Below are positions 8,783-17,765 of a DNA stretch of 64,000 nt, one piece after another. The notes below the pieces were generated by a model. That model saw nothing but the letters and a program-made list of their open reading frames with translations, had not been told where the DNA came from and made no database searches. Source of the DNA: Fusibacter sp. 3D3 (GTDB lineage Bacteria > Bacillota > Clostridia > Peptostreptococcales > Acidaminobacteraceae); assembly GCF_001748365.1 (NCBI RefSeq), contig NZ_BDHH01000011.1:8850-72849 (forward strand). Reading direction: 5' to 3'. The translations under genes and the position numbers were made by a program. Position 1 is the first letter of the stretch. Each line of letters starts with the position of its first letter.

Positions 8783-10207
8783 CTATGCAACCATAGTTTT
8801 TATAGACAAATGACCAATGTTTAATTTACTTTTATGAATGATAATGAAAGCAATCAATTGTGTGATGCCAGCTAAAAAGATGTTTGATTTCAGGGTTAAG
8901 GTTTTATTGACTTTGGAAATATTGATTTGCATAAAGGATTTAAGTTGTGCGATGGTTCTTTCACAAACCGTTCTTATTTTGTAAAGATTGATCCATTCAT
9001 TACTATTTCGAGGCATAGCAGCATTGAATCTGAAATTATGGTGAACAGTGATGTTTTTAATTCTTCCATATGGTGAATTGGTACAAGGATTATCACAATC
9101 AAGAATAACGGATTTTACTGAATCAGACATTGTAAGAGATCTTTTAGGGCAAATAAACTGAATACGATCTGCTCTATTGGCTCCTTTAATCACCCCAGCA
9201 TAGGTCATTGGTAACTCAGGATCGTTGGGACAAGTAGGGATACCGTCTTCATTAAACAGGGGTTGAGGCAGCGTAGAATTATTTCGAGGATTAAGGTTGA
9301 TGATAGGTATGATGCCTTTTTTGTAAAGATACGCATAATTATCAACTGCATCAAAGCCTGAATCCCCAAGAAAGTAGTTGAATTTAGAATCTGGGTGTAA
9401 ATCGAAAAACGTTTCAAGTGAAGGGATAAGAGATTTAGCATCATATTCATCTTTGATTTCTTGAGGCGTAAGGTTAAGCTGTAGCGTATTGTCGGCATTA
9501 TAAAAATTAATATCTCGAATTAATCCAAACCCGTTGGTAGCGAGGATGACCTTTTGATAGTATCCGAAATGCCCATTAAGATAAGTCAGTTTAGCTTCAG
9601 GGTTAGAAGAACTTTGTTTTGGCATCTTTGATTGGGCATATTTTTCTACATCAAAGGTCTTGTCGTACTTATGAGATTTAGCGTAAGTTTTAACGGTTTT
9701 AAGAATAGATTGATAGAATTTAGGGTTATTTTCCTTAACGTATAACTCGAAACCAGTTGTATCGGTAATGAGTATTTTGGCGAGGCGATCATCTGCATCT
9801 ATTGCAAAATCAGAGGTAAAATCAACAAGATGATGAAACATTTCGAGGATTTGGTCATAAAAGAGAGTCTTGAACCTAGAAAACTGAGAGGGATGAGGTG
9901 CTCTGGAAAAGCCTAGAAATTTTCTAAAATCACTTGAAATGTTGATGATAAAAATGAGAGTGGAAATGGTAGGTAGACCGAGCAAGTTGTAAAAGATAAA
10001 TGCTTTGAGCATACCTTCAAGTGGAAAATCTCTGTTTTTTCCAACATTAGAGTAGTAAACACTGTAGAAAGATTTTGGAATAACATCATCTGTGTCAATA
10101 AACTGGTTAAAAAGAGAAAAAAGTTGATCTGATTTGTATGAAGTGAGTTCATCAAACTCAGCATCAAGATCAAACAGGGAAACCTGATTAGAAGCAGAAA
10201 TTAGCAT
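8783..10207 (-). CDS. DDE-type transposase (IS1182/IS5-like superfamily)
   Basis: The 474-residue protein has an N-terminal helical domain (KNRDFPLEGMLKAFIFYNLL) and an RNase-H-like catalytic domain. Candidate acidic residues are the D of ILITDTTGFE near 145, the D of YFLGDSGFDA near 280 and the E of RTVCERTIAQLK near 431. A cysteine-bearing insert (IQFICPKRSL, ILDCDNPC) precedes the last motif. This layout matches transposase DDE-domain proteins of the IS1182/IS5/ISNCY groups; the exact family is not certain. The start has an AAGGAAGG ribosome site and no frameshift is seen, so the gene looks intact. It separates the padR operon from the thioredoxin reductase operon. Confidence 0.85.
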   Translation of the reverse strand: MLISASNQVSLFDLDAEFDELTSYKSDQLFSLFNQFIDTDDVIPKSFYSVYYSNVGKNRDFPLEGMLKAFIFYNLLGLPTISTLIFIINISSDFRKFLGFSRAPHPSQFSRFKTLFYDQILEMFHHLVDFTSDFAIDADDRLAKILITDTTGFELYVKENNPKFYQSILKTVKTYAKSHKYDKTFDVEKYAQSKMPKQSSSNPEAKLTYLNGHFGYYQKVILATNGFGLIRDINFYNADNTLQLNLTPQEIKDEYDAKSLIPSLETFFDLHPDSKFNYFLGDSGFDAVDNYAYLYKKGIIPIINLNPRNNSTLPQPLFNEDGIPTCPNDPELPMTYAGVIKGANRADRIQFICPKRSLTMSDSVKSVILDCDNPCTNSPYGRIKNITVHHNFRFNAAMPRNSNEWINLYKIRTVCERTIAQLKSFMQINISKVNKTLTLKSNIFLAGITQLIAFIIIHKSKLNIGHLSIKTMVA

Positions 10208-10368
10208 TATTACCTTCCTTTCTTTTGAGTATGAGTTATCAACAGGAACACACCTTATTTATACCCAAAATGGAGGGTAATATGCTATTTCTATAAATAA
10301 AAGCAAGTATTTTCAATGCTTACAGAGTTTCGCAAGAAACTAATAAATGGATACAAAGGAGAAAAACG

Positions 10369-11346
10369 ATGATGGATTTTAATTTAAATTTGGATTTTAG
10401 CAGTCAGAAAAAGAGCGAATCGGTCCGAGAGAATAGCCTTTATGATTTGTTGATTATTGGATCAGGGCCTGCAGGCTTGAATGCAGCACTCTATGCAAAG
10501 CGAAAAGGGCTTGAGGTCGCTATTCTATCCGTGAAAATGGGAGGACAGGTGCTCGATACGTCTTCTGTTGAAAACTATTTGGGCATTCAAGGTGCCACAG
10601 GAGAGAGCTTGGTGCATGATTTTATAAGTCATGTCAACACATTGGCTGTACCGATCATCAAAGATGAAAGTGTAAAATCAATCGAAAAGATTGAGGATCA
10701 ATTCCAACTCACATTGGGGAACGGCGCTGTATACAAGTCAAAAGCACTCATAGTTGCCACAGGCAGTAAACCGAGACAGCTCGGCGTTAAAGGTGAAGCT
10801 GAATACAGCGGAAGAGGCGTTGCCTACTGCGCAATCTGTGATGGCCCTTTGTTCGAAGGCAGAGATGTCATCATAGCTGGAGGTGGAAACTCTGCGGTTG
10901 AAGCTGCAATCGATCTCTCTAAAATCGCTAAAACGGTTACGTTGGTACATCGGAGTCAGCTTAGAGCGGATCAAATCGTTATTGATAAGCTCAATTCAGC
11001 AGAAAATGTGAAGATTCATCTTGAAACTCAAATTACAGAAGTCGTAGGTGAAAATTTAGTGACGGGTGTGAATGCAGTGGATAAAAAAACGAATGAAACA
11101 TTGTTCATTCCAGCAGAAGGGGTATTTGTTGAAATTGGATACCTTCCCAACAATGAACTTGTAAAGGACCTCGTCTCTTTAAATGAAAGCGGTGAAATTA
11201 TCGTCAATGCGCAGAATGAAACCAGCTTAAAAGGTCTTTATGCAGCTGGGGATGTGACGGATACACCTTATAAACAGATCGTTATAGCAGCAAGTGAAGG
11301 TGCAAAAGCAGCACTGTCGGCGAATGATTATATAAACCATTTATAA
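10369..11346 (+). CDS. trxB: Thioredoxin reductase-like FAD/NAD(P)H disulfide oxidoreductase
   Basis: A 325-residue flavoprotein of the low-molecular-weight thioredoxin reductase family. After a leader of about 25 polar residues it has the FAD-binding GSGPAGLNAALYAKRKG, the redox-active CAICDGP motif near 156 (CxxC with Ile where CATC is usual), the NAD(P)H-binding GGGNSAVEAAIDL near 172 and the C-terminal FAD motif GLYAAGDVTDTPYKQ near 286. It transfers electrons from NAD(P)H to a disulfide partner, here most likely the double-thioredoxin protein encoded 26 bp downstream. The pair resembles a split AhpF, whose N-terminal domain is such a protein. The start follows AAAGGAG. The N-terminal extension is unusual for plain TrxB. 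Confidence 0.92.
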   Translation: MMDFNLNLDFSSQKKSESVRENSLYDLLIIGSGPAGLNAALYAKRKGLEVAILSVKMGGQVLDTSSVENYLGIQGATGESLVHDFISHVNTLAVPIIKDESVKSIEKIEDQFQLTLGNGAVYKSKALIVATGSKPRQLGVKGEAEYSGRGVAYCAICDGPLFEGRDVIIAGGGNSAVEAAIDLSKIAKTVTLVHRSQLRADQIVIDKLNSAENVKIHLETQITEVVGENLVTGVNAVDKKTNETLFIPAEGVFVEIGYLPNNELVKDLVSLNESGEIIVNAQNETSLKGLYAAGDVTDTPYKQIVIAASEGAKAALSANDYINHL

Positions 11347-11372
11347 GCACAAGGCGTGCAAAGGAGGATAAC

Positions 11373-12020
11373 ATGGCAATATTAAACGCACAATTAAGGG
11401 CACAATTAGGTGAAGTTTTTTCTGAAATGAAAAAAGAGGTAACATTAGCGGTATTTACTAAAGAGGGTGAATGCAACACTTGTACTGAAACGGTAGCATT
11501 TATGGAAGAAATTGAGTCGTTAAATGATAAAATTCATTTGAAAAAATTCGATTTAAACGCAGATGCTGAAAAAGCTAAAGCTTTTGAAGTTTCTATGGTG
11601 CCAAGCATCGTCCTTTTAAATGATCAAGAAGATTATCTAGGCATCAAATTTAATGGTATTCCAGCAGGACATGAAATCAACTCATTTATTCCTGGTATTT
11701 TAGAAGTTGCTGGCGTTGGAGAGGCGTTGCCAGAATCATTATCATCAGAGCTTGCAACACTTACAAAGCCAGTTAACATTAAAGTATTTGTCACTTTAAG
11801 CTGTCCTCACTGTGCAGGAGCAGTTCAAAAAGCACATAAATTAGCGCTTGAAAGTCCATTTATTAATGCTGAAATGGTGGAAGCACAAACTTTCGGTGAA
11901 CTATCGAATAAATTCAATGTTTCTAGTGTCCCTAAAATTGTCATTAATGATCAATATGAGTTTGTAGGCAATCAGCCACTGGATGTATTTTTAGAAGAAA
12001 TTAGAAAAACACAATCCTGA
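11373..12020 (+). CDS. PDO/AhpF-N-like protein with two thioredoxin folds
   Basis: The 215-residue protein contains two thioredoxin-like domains. The first, about residues 1-115, has GECNTCTETVAF (CxxC near 33-36) and the cis-Pro loop SMVPSIV. The second, about 120-215, has TLSCPHCAGAVQKAH (CxxC near 147-150) and SVPKIVIN. This is the architecture of archaeal/bacterial protein disulfide oxidoreductases and of the N-terminal domain of AhpF; unlike AhpF, both CxxC motifs are intact here. It should accept electrons from the adjacent reductase and pass them to peroxiredoxins or other thiol proteins. The ribosome site is AAAGGAGG. No ahpC lies beside it. Confidence 0.88.
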   Translation: MAILNAQLRAQLGEVFSEMKKEVTLAVFTKEGECNTCTETVAFMEEIESLNDKIHLKKFDLNADAEKAKAFEVSMVPSIVLLNDQEDYLGIKFNGIPAGHEINSFIPGILEVAGVGEALPESLSSELATLTKPVNIKVFVTLSCPHCAGAVQKAHKLALESPFINAEMVEAQTFGELSNKFNVSSVPKIVINDQYEFVGNQPLDVFLEEIRKTQS

Positions 12021-12071
12021 GAAATTTGAAACGACTACTCTCGGGTTATTTAAGATTAAAGGCGCTATTAG

Positions 12072-12102
12072 GGAAATATCAGTTGAGGTATTTCCTTTTT
12101 TT
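12072..12102 (+). terminator. Intrinsic terminator after the reductase operon
   Basis: GGAAATA (12072-12078) pairs with TATTTCC (12089-12095), followed by a run of seven T. It ends the trxB operon. Confidence 0.7.
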
Positions 12103-12128
12103 ATGCTATGATAAATGAAAGGTCATTA

Positions 12129-12165
12129 GAGGGTTTGTGCAAAACTGGCTTTTGACACTCTAACC
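12129..12165 (+). repeat. Copy 1 of a dispersed intergenic hairpin motif
   Basis: CTTTTGACACTCTAAC at 12149-12164 recurs with at most one change at 20183, 41679 and 61335. Here the upstream GGGTTTGTGCAAAA can fold imperfectly onto it. It lies between the terminator of the reductase operon and the MATE gene. Confidence 0.55.
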
Positions 12166-12191
12166 TGAGAAGTTATTAACGGAGGACTTGA

Positions 12192-13535
12192 ATGGAAAAG
12201 AATAAAATGGGCTATATGCCCATACCAAAGTTGATATTAACGATGTCCTTACCTGCAATCTTTTCCATGATGACGCAAGCACTTTATAATATTGTGGACA
12301 GTATTTTTGTAGCACAGATTGGTGAGGCGGCCATTACAGCGTTGTCTTTGGCGTTTCCAGTTCAGCTCGTTATTGTGGCTTGTTTTGTGGGGATGGGTGT
12401 TGGCATCAATTCATTGATTTCAAGAAGTCTTGGTGCCAAAAATTATGAGCAAGCGGCTTTGGCGGCAGAACACGGTTTCTTTATTGCGATTATATTATAC
12501 GGATGGATTGCGGTAATCGGTATTTTTGTGATGCCTTCGTTTGTGAGGCTGTTCACGGATGATCCAATGATTATACAGTATACGATTCAGTACCTTGAAA
12601 TCATCATGATCTTTGCCTTTGGCCGCATTTTAGCACAAGCTGGCATCAGTATCCTGCAGGGTTCTGGAGAAATGGTTATTCCGATGTTTTCGCAGCTCAT
12701 CGGCGCTGTAGGCAATATCATTTTAGATCCTATTATGATTTTTGGTCTTTTTGGATTTCCGGCGCTAGGTGTAAGAGGCGCTGCAATTGCAACTGTTACG
12801 GCACAAATAATGTCAATGATCTTCGTATTCTTGATGGTTTTTAAATTTAAGAAGGTGGTAAAGTTTAACCCCTTATCTTTTAGAGTGAACCAAGAAATTC
12901 TTAAGAAAATCTTAGTGGTAGGGTTACCTGCTGCGATTATGCAAGCGGTGGCTTCGGTGATGCTAACGGGTTTAAATCTAATCCTAGCTGGATTTACGAC
13001 AACTGCTGTGGCTGTTTTGGGCATTTACTATAAGCTTCAGTCCTTTATATTTATGCCGATTTTCGGTCTTTCTCAAGGAATGATGCCAATTATAGGGTTT
13101 AATTATGGTGCGAAGTCAAAGGAACGCTTGTTAAAAGCGCTTAAGATGGGCCTTGTTATGGCAGTTATCTATATGACACTTGGATTAGTTGTTTTTCAGA
13201 TTTTTCCCAAACAACTTATTTTGTGGTTTAATGGCACAGATGAGATGCTTGAAATTGGCATTAAAGCGTTTAAGATCATCAGTTTGGGTTATCCTCTTGC
13301 TGCAATCTCCATCGTTTTAAGTACTGGATTTCAAGGGATGGGTGAAGCACATTTAAGCATGATGGTCTCCATTTTTAGACAGATTATATTACTGTTACCG
13401 ATTGCATGGCTTTTAGGGACATTTGGATCGCTAGACGTCATTTGGTTTGCGTTTATTGTCTCTGAAATAGGTGGCATTATAATGGTTTTATTCTTCTTTA
13501 AGCGCTTGTATCAGAGAAAAATAGAAAAGTTATAG
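12192..13535 (+). CDS. MATE-family multidrug/cation antiporter
   Basis: The 447-residue protein has about twelve hydrophobic helices in two homologous halves. The N-terminal half opens with MPIPKLILTMSLPAIFSMMTQALYN in the MATE pattern and continues with NIVDSIFVAQIGEAAITALS. FGLSQGMMPIIGFNYGAKSK near 290 is the equivalent in the second half. MATE proteins export drugs or organic cations in exchange for sodium ions or protons. The start has a CGGAGG ribosome site. It stands alone, with a convergent gene 14 bp after its end and a short inverted repeat (GTTATAGC/GCTATAAC, 13529-13549) across the junction. Substrate cannot be predicted. Confidence 0.93.
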   Translation: MEKNKMGYMPIPKLILTMSLPAIFSMMTQALYNIVDSIFVAQIGEAAITALSLAFPVQLVIVACFVGMGVGINSLISRSLGAKNYEQAALAAEHGFFIAIILYGWIAVIGIFVMPSFVRLFTDDPMIIQYTIQYLEIIMIFAFGRILAQAGISILQGSGEMVIPMFSQLIGAVGNIILDPIMIFGLFGFPALGVRGAAIATVTAQIMSMIFVFLMVFKFKKVVKFNPLSFRVNQEILKKILVVGLPAAIMQAVASVMLTGLNLILAGFTTTAVAVLGIYYKLQSFIFMPIFGLSQGMMPIIGFNYGAKSKERLLKALKMGLVMAVIYMTLGLVVFQIFPKQLILWFNGTDEMLEIGIKAFKIISLGYPLAAISIVLSTGFQGMGEAHLSMMVSIFRQIILLLPIAWLLGTFGSLDVIWFAFIVSEIGGIIMVLFFFKRLYQRKIEKL

Positions 13536-13549
13536 CAAAAGGCTATAAC

Positions 13550-14128
13550 CTAAAATTCAAAAGTGGATTGCTTAAGGGTAATGCCATCTCTTAAACCGTT
13601 GATAAAGCCTTCATAGAGAATGCTCTTATTATCTATTTCAAACAAATCTATCGTTTGGACTAGACCTGGAACCTTATCAAAAGTTACGATACCGTGTTTC
13701 TTGAGCATGGCATAGACAAATTGAGAACAAAAGTAGTGATAATTTCGATCCAAGGGTCTGTTTAACAAGATGCCAAAGAGCCCTAAAAAATTGTAGCGAT
13801 ATAAATCCTTGTGGGTTACAAAGCGCTCCACATCTTTTAACAAGCCCTCGTATTGAAGCTCGGTCACATTGACTTCAAAGATAAGACATTCGCTCTTTCT
13901 ATATTTCTTAAAAACACCATCGTATATGTTTTCTCGGACGAAACCGCCTGAAAATGGATTGTTTGGATTTGATCTGCCAAAAGAATACATGGATGTAAAT
14001 GAGGCATCAAAACTGATGGATGTATGAACGTATTTAGTAGCTGAAAAATACTTTAACGTACGTGCTAACCATGTACCTGTCTTGGTAAACACAATATAGA
14101 TTGTTTTTTGATTTTCTGATAGATTCAT
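13550..14128 (-). CDS. Permuted papain-like (YiiX/NlpC-P60 superfamily) protein
   Basis: The 192-residue soluble protein has the circularly permuted papain-like arrangement, with the histidine first (KYVHTSISFD, near residue 34) and the presumed nucleophile later (YHYFCSQFVYAML, Cys near 134). This is the pattern of the YiiX/YebB-type amidase group. Members are linked to cleavage of amide bonds in lipids, proteins or cell wall, but most are uncharacterised. There is no signal peptide, so it is probably cytoplasmic. The start follows AGGGAGATC. It is convergent with the MATE gene and monocistronic. The family assignment rests on these two motifs and spacing, so the function is open. Confidence 0.65.
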   Translation of the reverse strand: MNLSENQKTIYIVFTKTGTWLARTLKYFSATKYVHTSISFDASFTSMYSFGRSNPNNPFSGGFVRENIYDGVFKKYRKSECLIFEVNVTELQYEGLLKDVERFVTHKDLYRYNFLGLFGILLNRPLDRNYHYFCSQFVYAMLKKHGIVTFDKVPGLVQTIDLFEIDNKSILYEGFINGLRDGITLKQSTFEF

Positions 14129-14317
14129 GTGATCTCCCTAAATAGCATATATGTTTATGTAAACTTTATATAGCTATTATAACTTAATTCATACGACTAT
14201 TATAATACATGAAAGGCACAATGGGTACTTAAAGATTCGATTTTGTATAAAATTGTTATTTTCACTAAAATGAATGGGTATATATGAAAAAACGCGTATG
14301 TGAGAGAAGGTGAAAAA

Positions 14318-15226
14318 ATGCTAAGCGATATGAATTACAAATTTATTTTGGATCAACTTTTTGATGGGGTTTACATCGTGGATAAAGAGAAGCGCATTGT
14401 ATATTGGAATGAAGGTGCCAAGCGAATTTCAGGTTTTAAAAGTGAAGAGGTTGTTGGCCGGTACTGTCATGACAATATTCTCAATCATGTGGATGAATAT
14501 GGCATTAATTTGTGTCTAAATGGATGCCCGCTACATCAGACCCTTAATGATGGCAATAAGCGTGAACTCACTGTTTACCTACAGCACAGAAGAGGCCATA
14601 GGATACCTGTGAAAATCAAGAGTTTTCCGATTTATGAAAACGATGAAGTCATAGCTTCTGTTGAGGTGTTCACAGAGAATTTTGAGCGCACGAAAAAACC
14701 AAAGTCTATGTTGGTTCTGGACAAAGGTGCCTTGAAAGGGGTCTTAACAGATGAGCTCACAGATTTGCCGAATAAGAGGATGATTGACCATTATTTGAAT
14801 TCAAAAATGAATGATTACAGAGAACTTGGTATACCTTTCGGTATTGTCATGATTGATATAGACAGTTTTGAAGAATTTAATAACACCTATGGTGAAGCGC
14901 TATGTGATCGTGTTATTCAAATGTTGGGAAGAACTTATAGCAAAGCTTTTAGAATGGCTGACCTCGTTGGAAGGTGGCGAGAGGATGAGTTTATATTTGT
15001 GTTCTCGGGTATTAAACATGAGGCGCTTAAAATGCTTGCTGAAAAGATTAGGATGATCTCTGAGAATTCTTCTCTACGTGGAGAAACTTTTAAAGATATT
15101 GAAGTGACAGTGTCTGTTGGGGCAACATTGGTACAGCAAGATGATACTGCTCTTAAGTTGACAGAAAGGTGCTACGAGCGCGTTAAGAGAAGTAAAGGGA
15201 AGGGTGGCAATAATATCACTGCTTAA
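14318..15226 (+). CDS. PAS-GGDEF protein with degenerate active-site motif
   Basis: A 302-residue cytoplasmic protein: a PAS domain at about 1-115 (FDGVYIVDKEKRIVYWNEGA, then SGFKSEEVVGR and a CxxxxC segment NLCLNGCPLH) followed by a GGDEF domain at about 145-300 (DELTDLPNKRMIDHYL, FGIVMIDIDSFEEFNNTYGE). GGDEF enzymes make cyclic di-GMP from two GTP. Here the signature loop reads REDEF (GRWREDEFIFVF), lacking both glycines, so catalysis is doubtful and a GTP-sensing or regulatory role is possible. The frame could open at GTG 14300, but GAGAAGGTG lies just before the ATG at 14318, which is chosen. It is convergent with, and about 350 bp from, a GGDEF-EAL gene. Confidence 0.85.
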   Translation: MLSDMNYKFILDQLFDGVYIVDKEKRIVYWNEGAKRISGFKSEEVVGRYCHDNILNHVDEYGINLCLNGCPLHQTLNDGNKRELTVYLQHRRGHRIPVKIKSFPIYENDEVIASVEVFTENFERTKKPKSMLVLDKGALKGVLTDELTDLPNKRMIDHYLNSKMNDYRELGIPFGIVMIDIDSFEEFNNTYGEALCDRVIQMLGRTYSKAFRMADLVGRWREDEFIFVFSGIKHEALKMLAEKIRMISENSSLRGETFKDIEVTVSVGATLVQQDDTALKLTERCYERVKRSKGKGGNNITA

Positions 15227-15315
15227 TCATCACCACACACAATGAGGGTGAAAATTGATCAGAGATCACACTTTTTTAGAGTCTTCGATCGGCAAATTGC
15301 TCTAGGTTATCACAT

Positions 15316-15470
15316 TCAATTAAATTCTTTTTTTGCAATGGCGACTATGGGGTAAGTTTTAGTGATATCTACCGTGGTGTCCAATTCAGTCAAACCTTCA
15401 CTGAATAAGATTCCAAGTAAAGAAATATCTAAGCCAGATTTTGACTGTGTTTCATTTATAAGCAGAGCAT
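15316..15470 (-). pseudogene. Possible gene remnant, unidentified
   Basis: Between two cyclic-di-GMP genes, a 50-codon minus-strand frame without any start codon encodes a protein-like segment ending in KTYPIVAIAKKEFN. Its composition (alternating hydrophobic runs such as LDISLLGILFSEGL) looks like a real C-terminal domain end rather than chance. I do not recognise the family. No upstream part exists: the frame is closed by a stop near 15476, and the rest of the spacer has no gene. It may be the tail of a decayed gene. Confidence 0.3.
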
Positions 15471-15485
15471 ATCAAGTGGTTCATT

Positions 15486-15532
15486 AAAAAGCACCTCATT
15501 CCTAAAGAAAACTTTAAAAATGAGGTGTTTTT
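15486..15532. terminator. Bidirectional intrinsic terminator
   Basis: GCACCTCATT (15491-15500) pairs with AATGAGGTGT (15519-15528), flanked by A- and T-runs, so it can stop transcription from both directions. It lies just after the end of the GGDEF-EAL gene on the minus strand. Confidence 0.75.
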
Positions 15533-15572
15533 AGTTTATCATATAACCGTATTTATAAGTTCATCCCTTTCT

Positions 15573-17630
15573 TTAGAGATCCTTTTTAGGCATTAAATAG
15601 ACTTCTTCAAAATCGACTTTACTAATCGGGCGACTAAAGAGGTAGCCTTGTGCAAAATCACAATTAAACTTTTTTAATATTTCCATGTGTTCTAATTTTT
15701 CGACGCCCTCTGCGATTACTTTTAGGCCTATTCGATGTGCCATATAGATAATAGATTCTGTTATGGCACCGGTTTTATCATCTTGCCCGAGTGAATAGAC
15801 AAATGATTTATCAAGTTTCAAGTAGTCAATTGGCAATTTTTTAAGATAGCTTAGTGATGAATAATTAGTCCCAAAATCATCAAGTGCGACTTCAAATTTA
15901 AGCGCTCTTAAGGCTTCTAACTTAGCGATAGTGGTGATGCTATCATCAATAGCAACATTTTCAGTGATTTCAAAGACGATTTTTTTAGGTTCAATATTGT
16001 GAGCTGTAACAATTTCAGTGATACGGGGCAAAAACGATTCGCTCAGTATTTGAATACCAGATAAATTGATCGATACTTTTCCAAAATTATAATCCTGTTC
16101 TTCCCACTCGCGCATATGCCGACAGACTTCTTCGATAACCCAATCACCAAGTTCGAGGATAAACCCTGTTTTTTCTGCAATCCCAATAAATTGATCTGGC
16201 GGAATCATGCCTTTGTCAGGACTATTCCATCTAAGGAGTGCCTCTGACCCAATCAATACATGGGTCCTCATATTAAACTGGGGCTGATAATACAGCTCAA
16301 ATTCATGCGCATTAAGTGCATTTTTCATGTTGCTCTGAAGTTCGACGTACTCGAGTATTTCATCGTGAAGCAAGTCTCTAAAGACAGTAGTTTGATTTTT
16401 ACCATTGTTTTTTGACGCATACATGGCAGTGTCTGCTTTCTGAAATAGCGTTTCAAAGGTCTGACCATGATCTGGGGTGTAGGAAATGCCGATGCTACAA
16501 GAGAGATGGAACTCTCTTCCGATAAGTGTCCAAGGGGTTCTGATGATCTTGAGAATTTCTTCAGATAACGTAACGAGAGCCTCTTTTGTATCAAAGTCCA
16601 CGACAATAAAACCGAATTCATCACCACTCATTCTGGAAAGCATATGATAATGATGTTTTAAATTTTGAAATTTGGATGCCATTTGTTTTAAAAGCAGATC
16701 GCCTTGAGTATGTCCAACGAGATCGTTAATCATTTTAAAATTGTCAATATCCAAATAGATGAGACCTACTTGATGTTCTTTGACAATCAAACGGTTGACA
16801 ACTTCATCAAGTCGTGCACGATTAGGCAGGTCGGTGATGTGATCATAATAGGCGAGATACTCTATCCGATCTTGAATTTTTTTGGAGTCGGTGATATCTT
16901 TAAGAGCACCTACCATTTTAAGCGCATTGCCATCGGCATCCCAAACGGCTTTGCCGGTGTTCTGCACCCAAATGTACTTATCTGCTCTTGTTTTTAGACG
17001 AAATTGAGTGTCATATCGATCTATGCTTTGGTCGAGATAATCACGAATTTGACTCAAAACAACACTCTTTTCATTAGGATGTAAGATGTTTTCAAATTCA
17101 TCGAGTGTAAAATGAGGCGTATCATGAATTTCATAACCTAAAATCTCGAAGAATTTATTGGAGACAATAAAAATACCAGAGGTGATATCCCAGTCCCAAA
17201 TCCCATCGTTTACACCTTCGAGCAGAAGTTGATAGCGTTCTTGACTGGTTTTTAGCTCTAACTCATTCATCTTAAGCTCTTGTAGATTATTGGAGAGCGT
17301 TGCTTCTGTCTTTTGAAGGGCTTTGAATTGTGTGTTCAATTTTTGAGCGAGATTGTAGTCCGCTTTAATACGCTGATAAATGAGGCTAAAAAGTAAAAGT
17401 GCAGTGACAACGATGTAAAGCCAGCCTTTATAGATGCTTATTCTATAAAACTGATCTTGACTGGTACTCATAAAAAGCAAGATTTTATCTGACAACAAAA
17501 TCCATAATGTTCCAAAAACAGTATATGTCATTGTGATTTTAAGCGAAGCCCAAAGTGGCGTGACTTTAAGAGGAGTATCTCTTTTTTTTAAAAGATGAAA
17601 TTGTTTGTTTTTAGGTGTTTTTTTAGGCAT
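15573..17630 (-). CDS. Membrane-anchored PAS-GGDEF-EAL protein
   Basis: The 685-residue protein has two N-terminal membrane helices (TVFGTLWILLSDKILLF near 35 and YIVVTALLLFSLIYQ near 72), a coiled-coil linker to about 125, a PAS/PAC domain at about 130-255 (GVNDGIWDWDITSG), a GGDEF domain at about 265-425 (YYDHITDLPNRARL, signature loop SGDEF) and an EAL domain from about 440. The EAL domain carries EALLRW, the metal-binding glutamates in FEITENVAI, and DFGTNYSSLSYLKKLPIDYLKLD, so cyclic-di-GMP phosphodiesterase activity is likely. The GGDEF loop starts with Ser instead of Gly, so synthase activity is less certain. It is transcribed alone, toward the neighbouring PAS-GGDEF gene. Confidence 0.92.
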   Translation of the reverse strand: MPKKTPKNKQFHLLKKRDTPLKVTPLWASLKITMTYTVFGTLWILLSDKILLFMSTSQDQFYRISIYKGWLYIVVTALLLFSLIYQRIKADYNLAQKLNTQFKALQKTEATLSNNLQELKMNELELKTSQERYQLLLEGVNDGIWDWDITSGIFIVSNKFFEILGYEIHDTPHFTLDEFENILHPNEKSVVLSQIRDYLDQSIDRYDTQFRLKTRADKYIWVQNTGKAVWDADGNALKMVGALKDITDSKKIQDRIEYLAYYDHITDLPNRARLDEVVNRLIVKEHQVGLIYLDIDNFKMINDLVGHTQGDLLLKQMASKFQNLKHHYHMLSRMSGDEFGFIVVDFDTKEALVTLSEEILKIIRTPWTLIGREFHLSCSIGISYTPDHGQTFETLFQKADTAMYASKNNGKNQTTVFRDLLHDEILEYVELQSNMKNALNAHEFELYYQPQFNMRTHVLIGSEALLRWNSPDKGMIPPDQFIGIAEKTGFILELGDWVIEEVCRHMREWEEQDYNFGKVSINLSGIQILSESFLPRITEIVTAHNIEPKKIVFEITENVAIDDSITTIAKLEALRALKFEVALDDFGTNYSSLSYLKKLPIDYLKLDKSFVYSLGQDDKTGAITESIIYMAHRIGLKVIAEGVEKLEHMEILKKFNCDFAQGYLFSRPISKVDFEEVYLMPKKDL

Positions 17631-17765
17631 TTAGACCTCTCTTCGATTCTATTTCTTGAAATATATGGACTATATACCCGATCTAAATCTTAAAAAACAG
17701 TCGTATTTTTAGAGGGGTGTTGTTATTTGTATCATAACAGATTAGACTAAGGTTGAGGCGAAAAA

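Noticed and set aside
8674-10335. TTGCGAAA/TTTCGCAA as the ends of the DDE insertion sequence
   Set aside because: Only 8 bp, with no target duplication; too weak to define the element.
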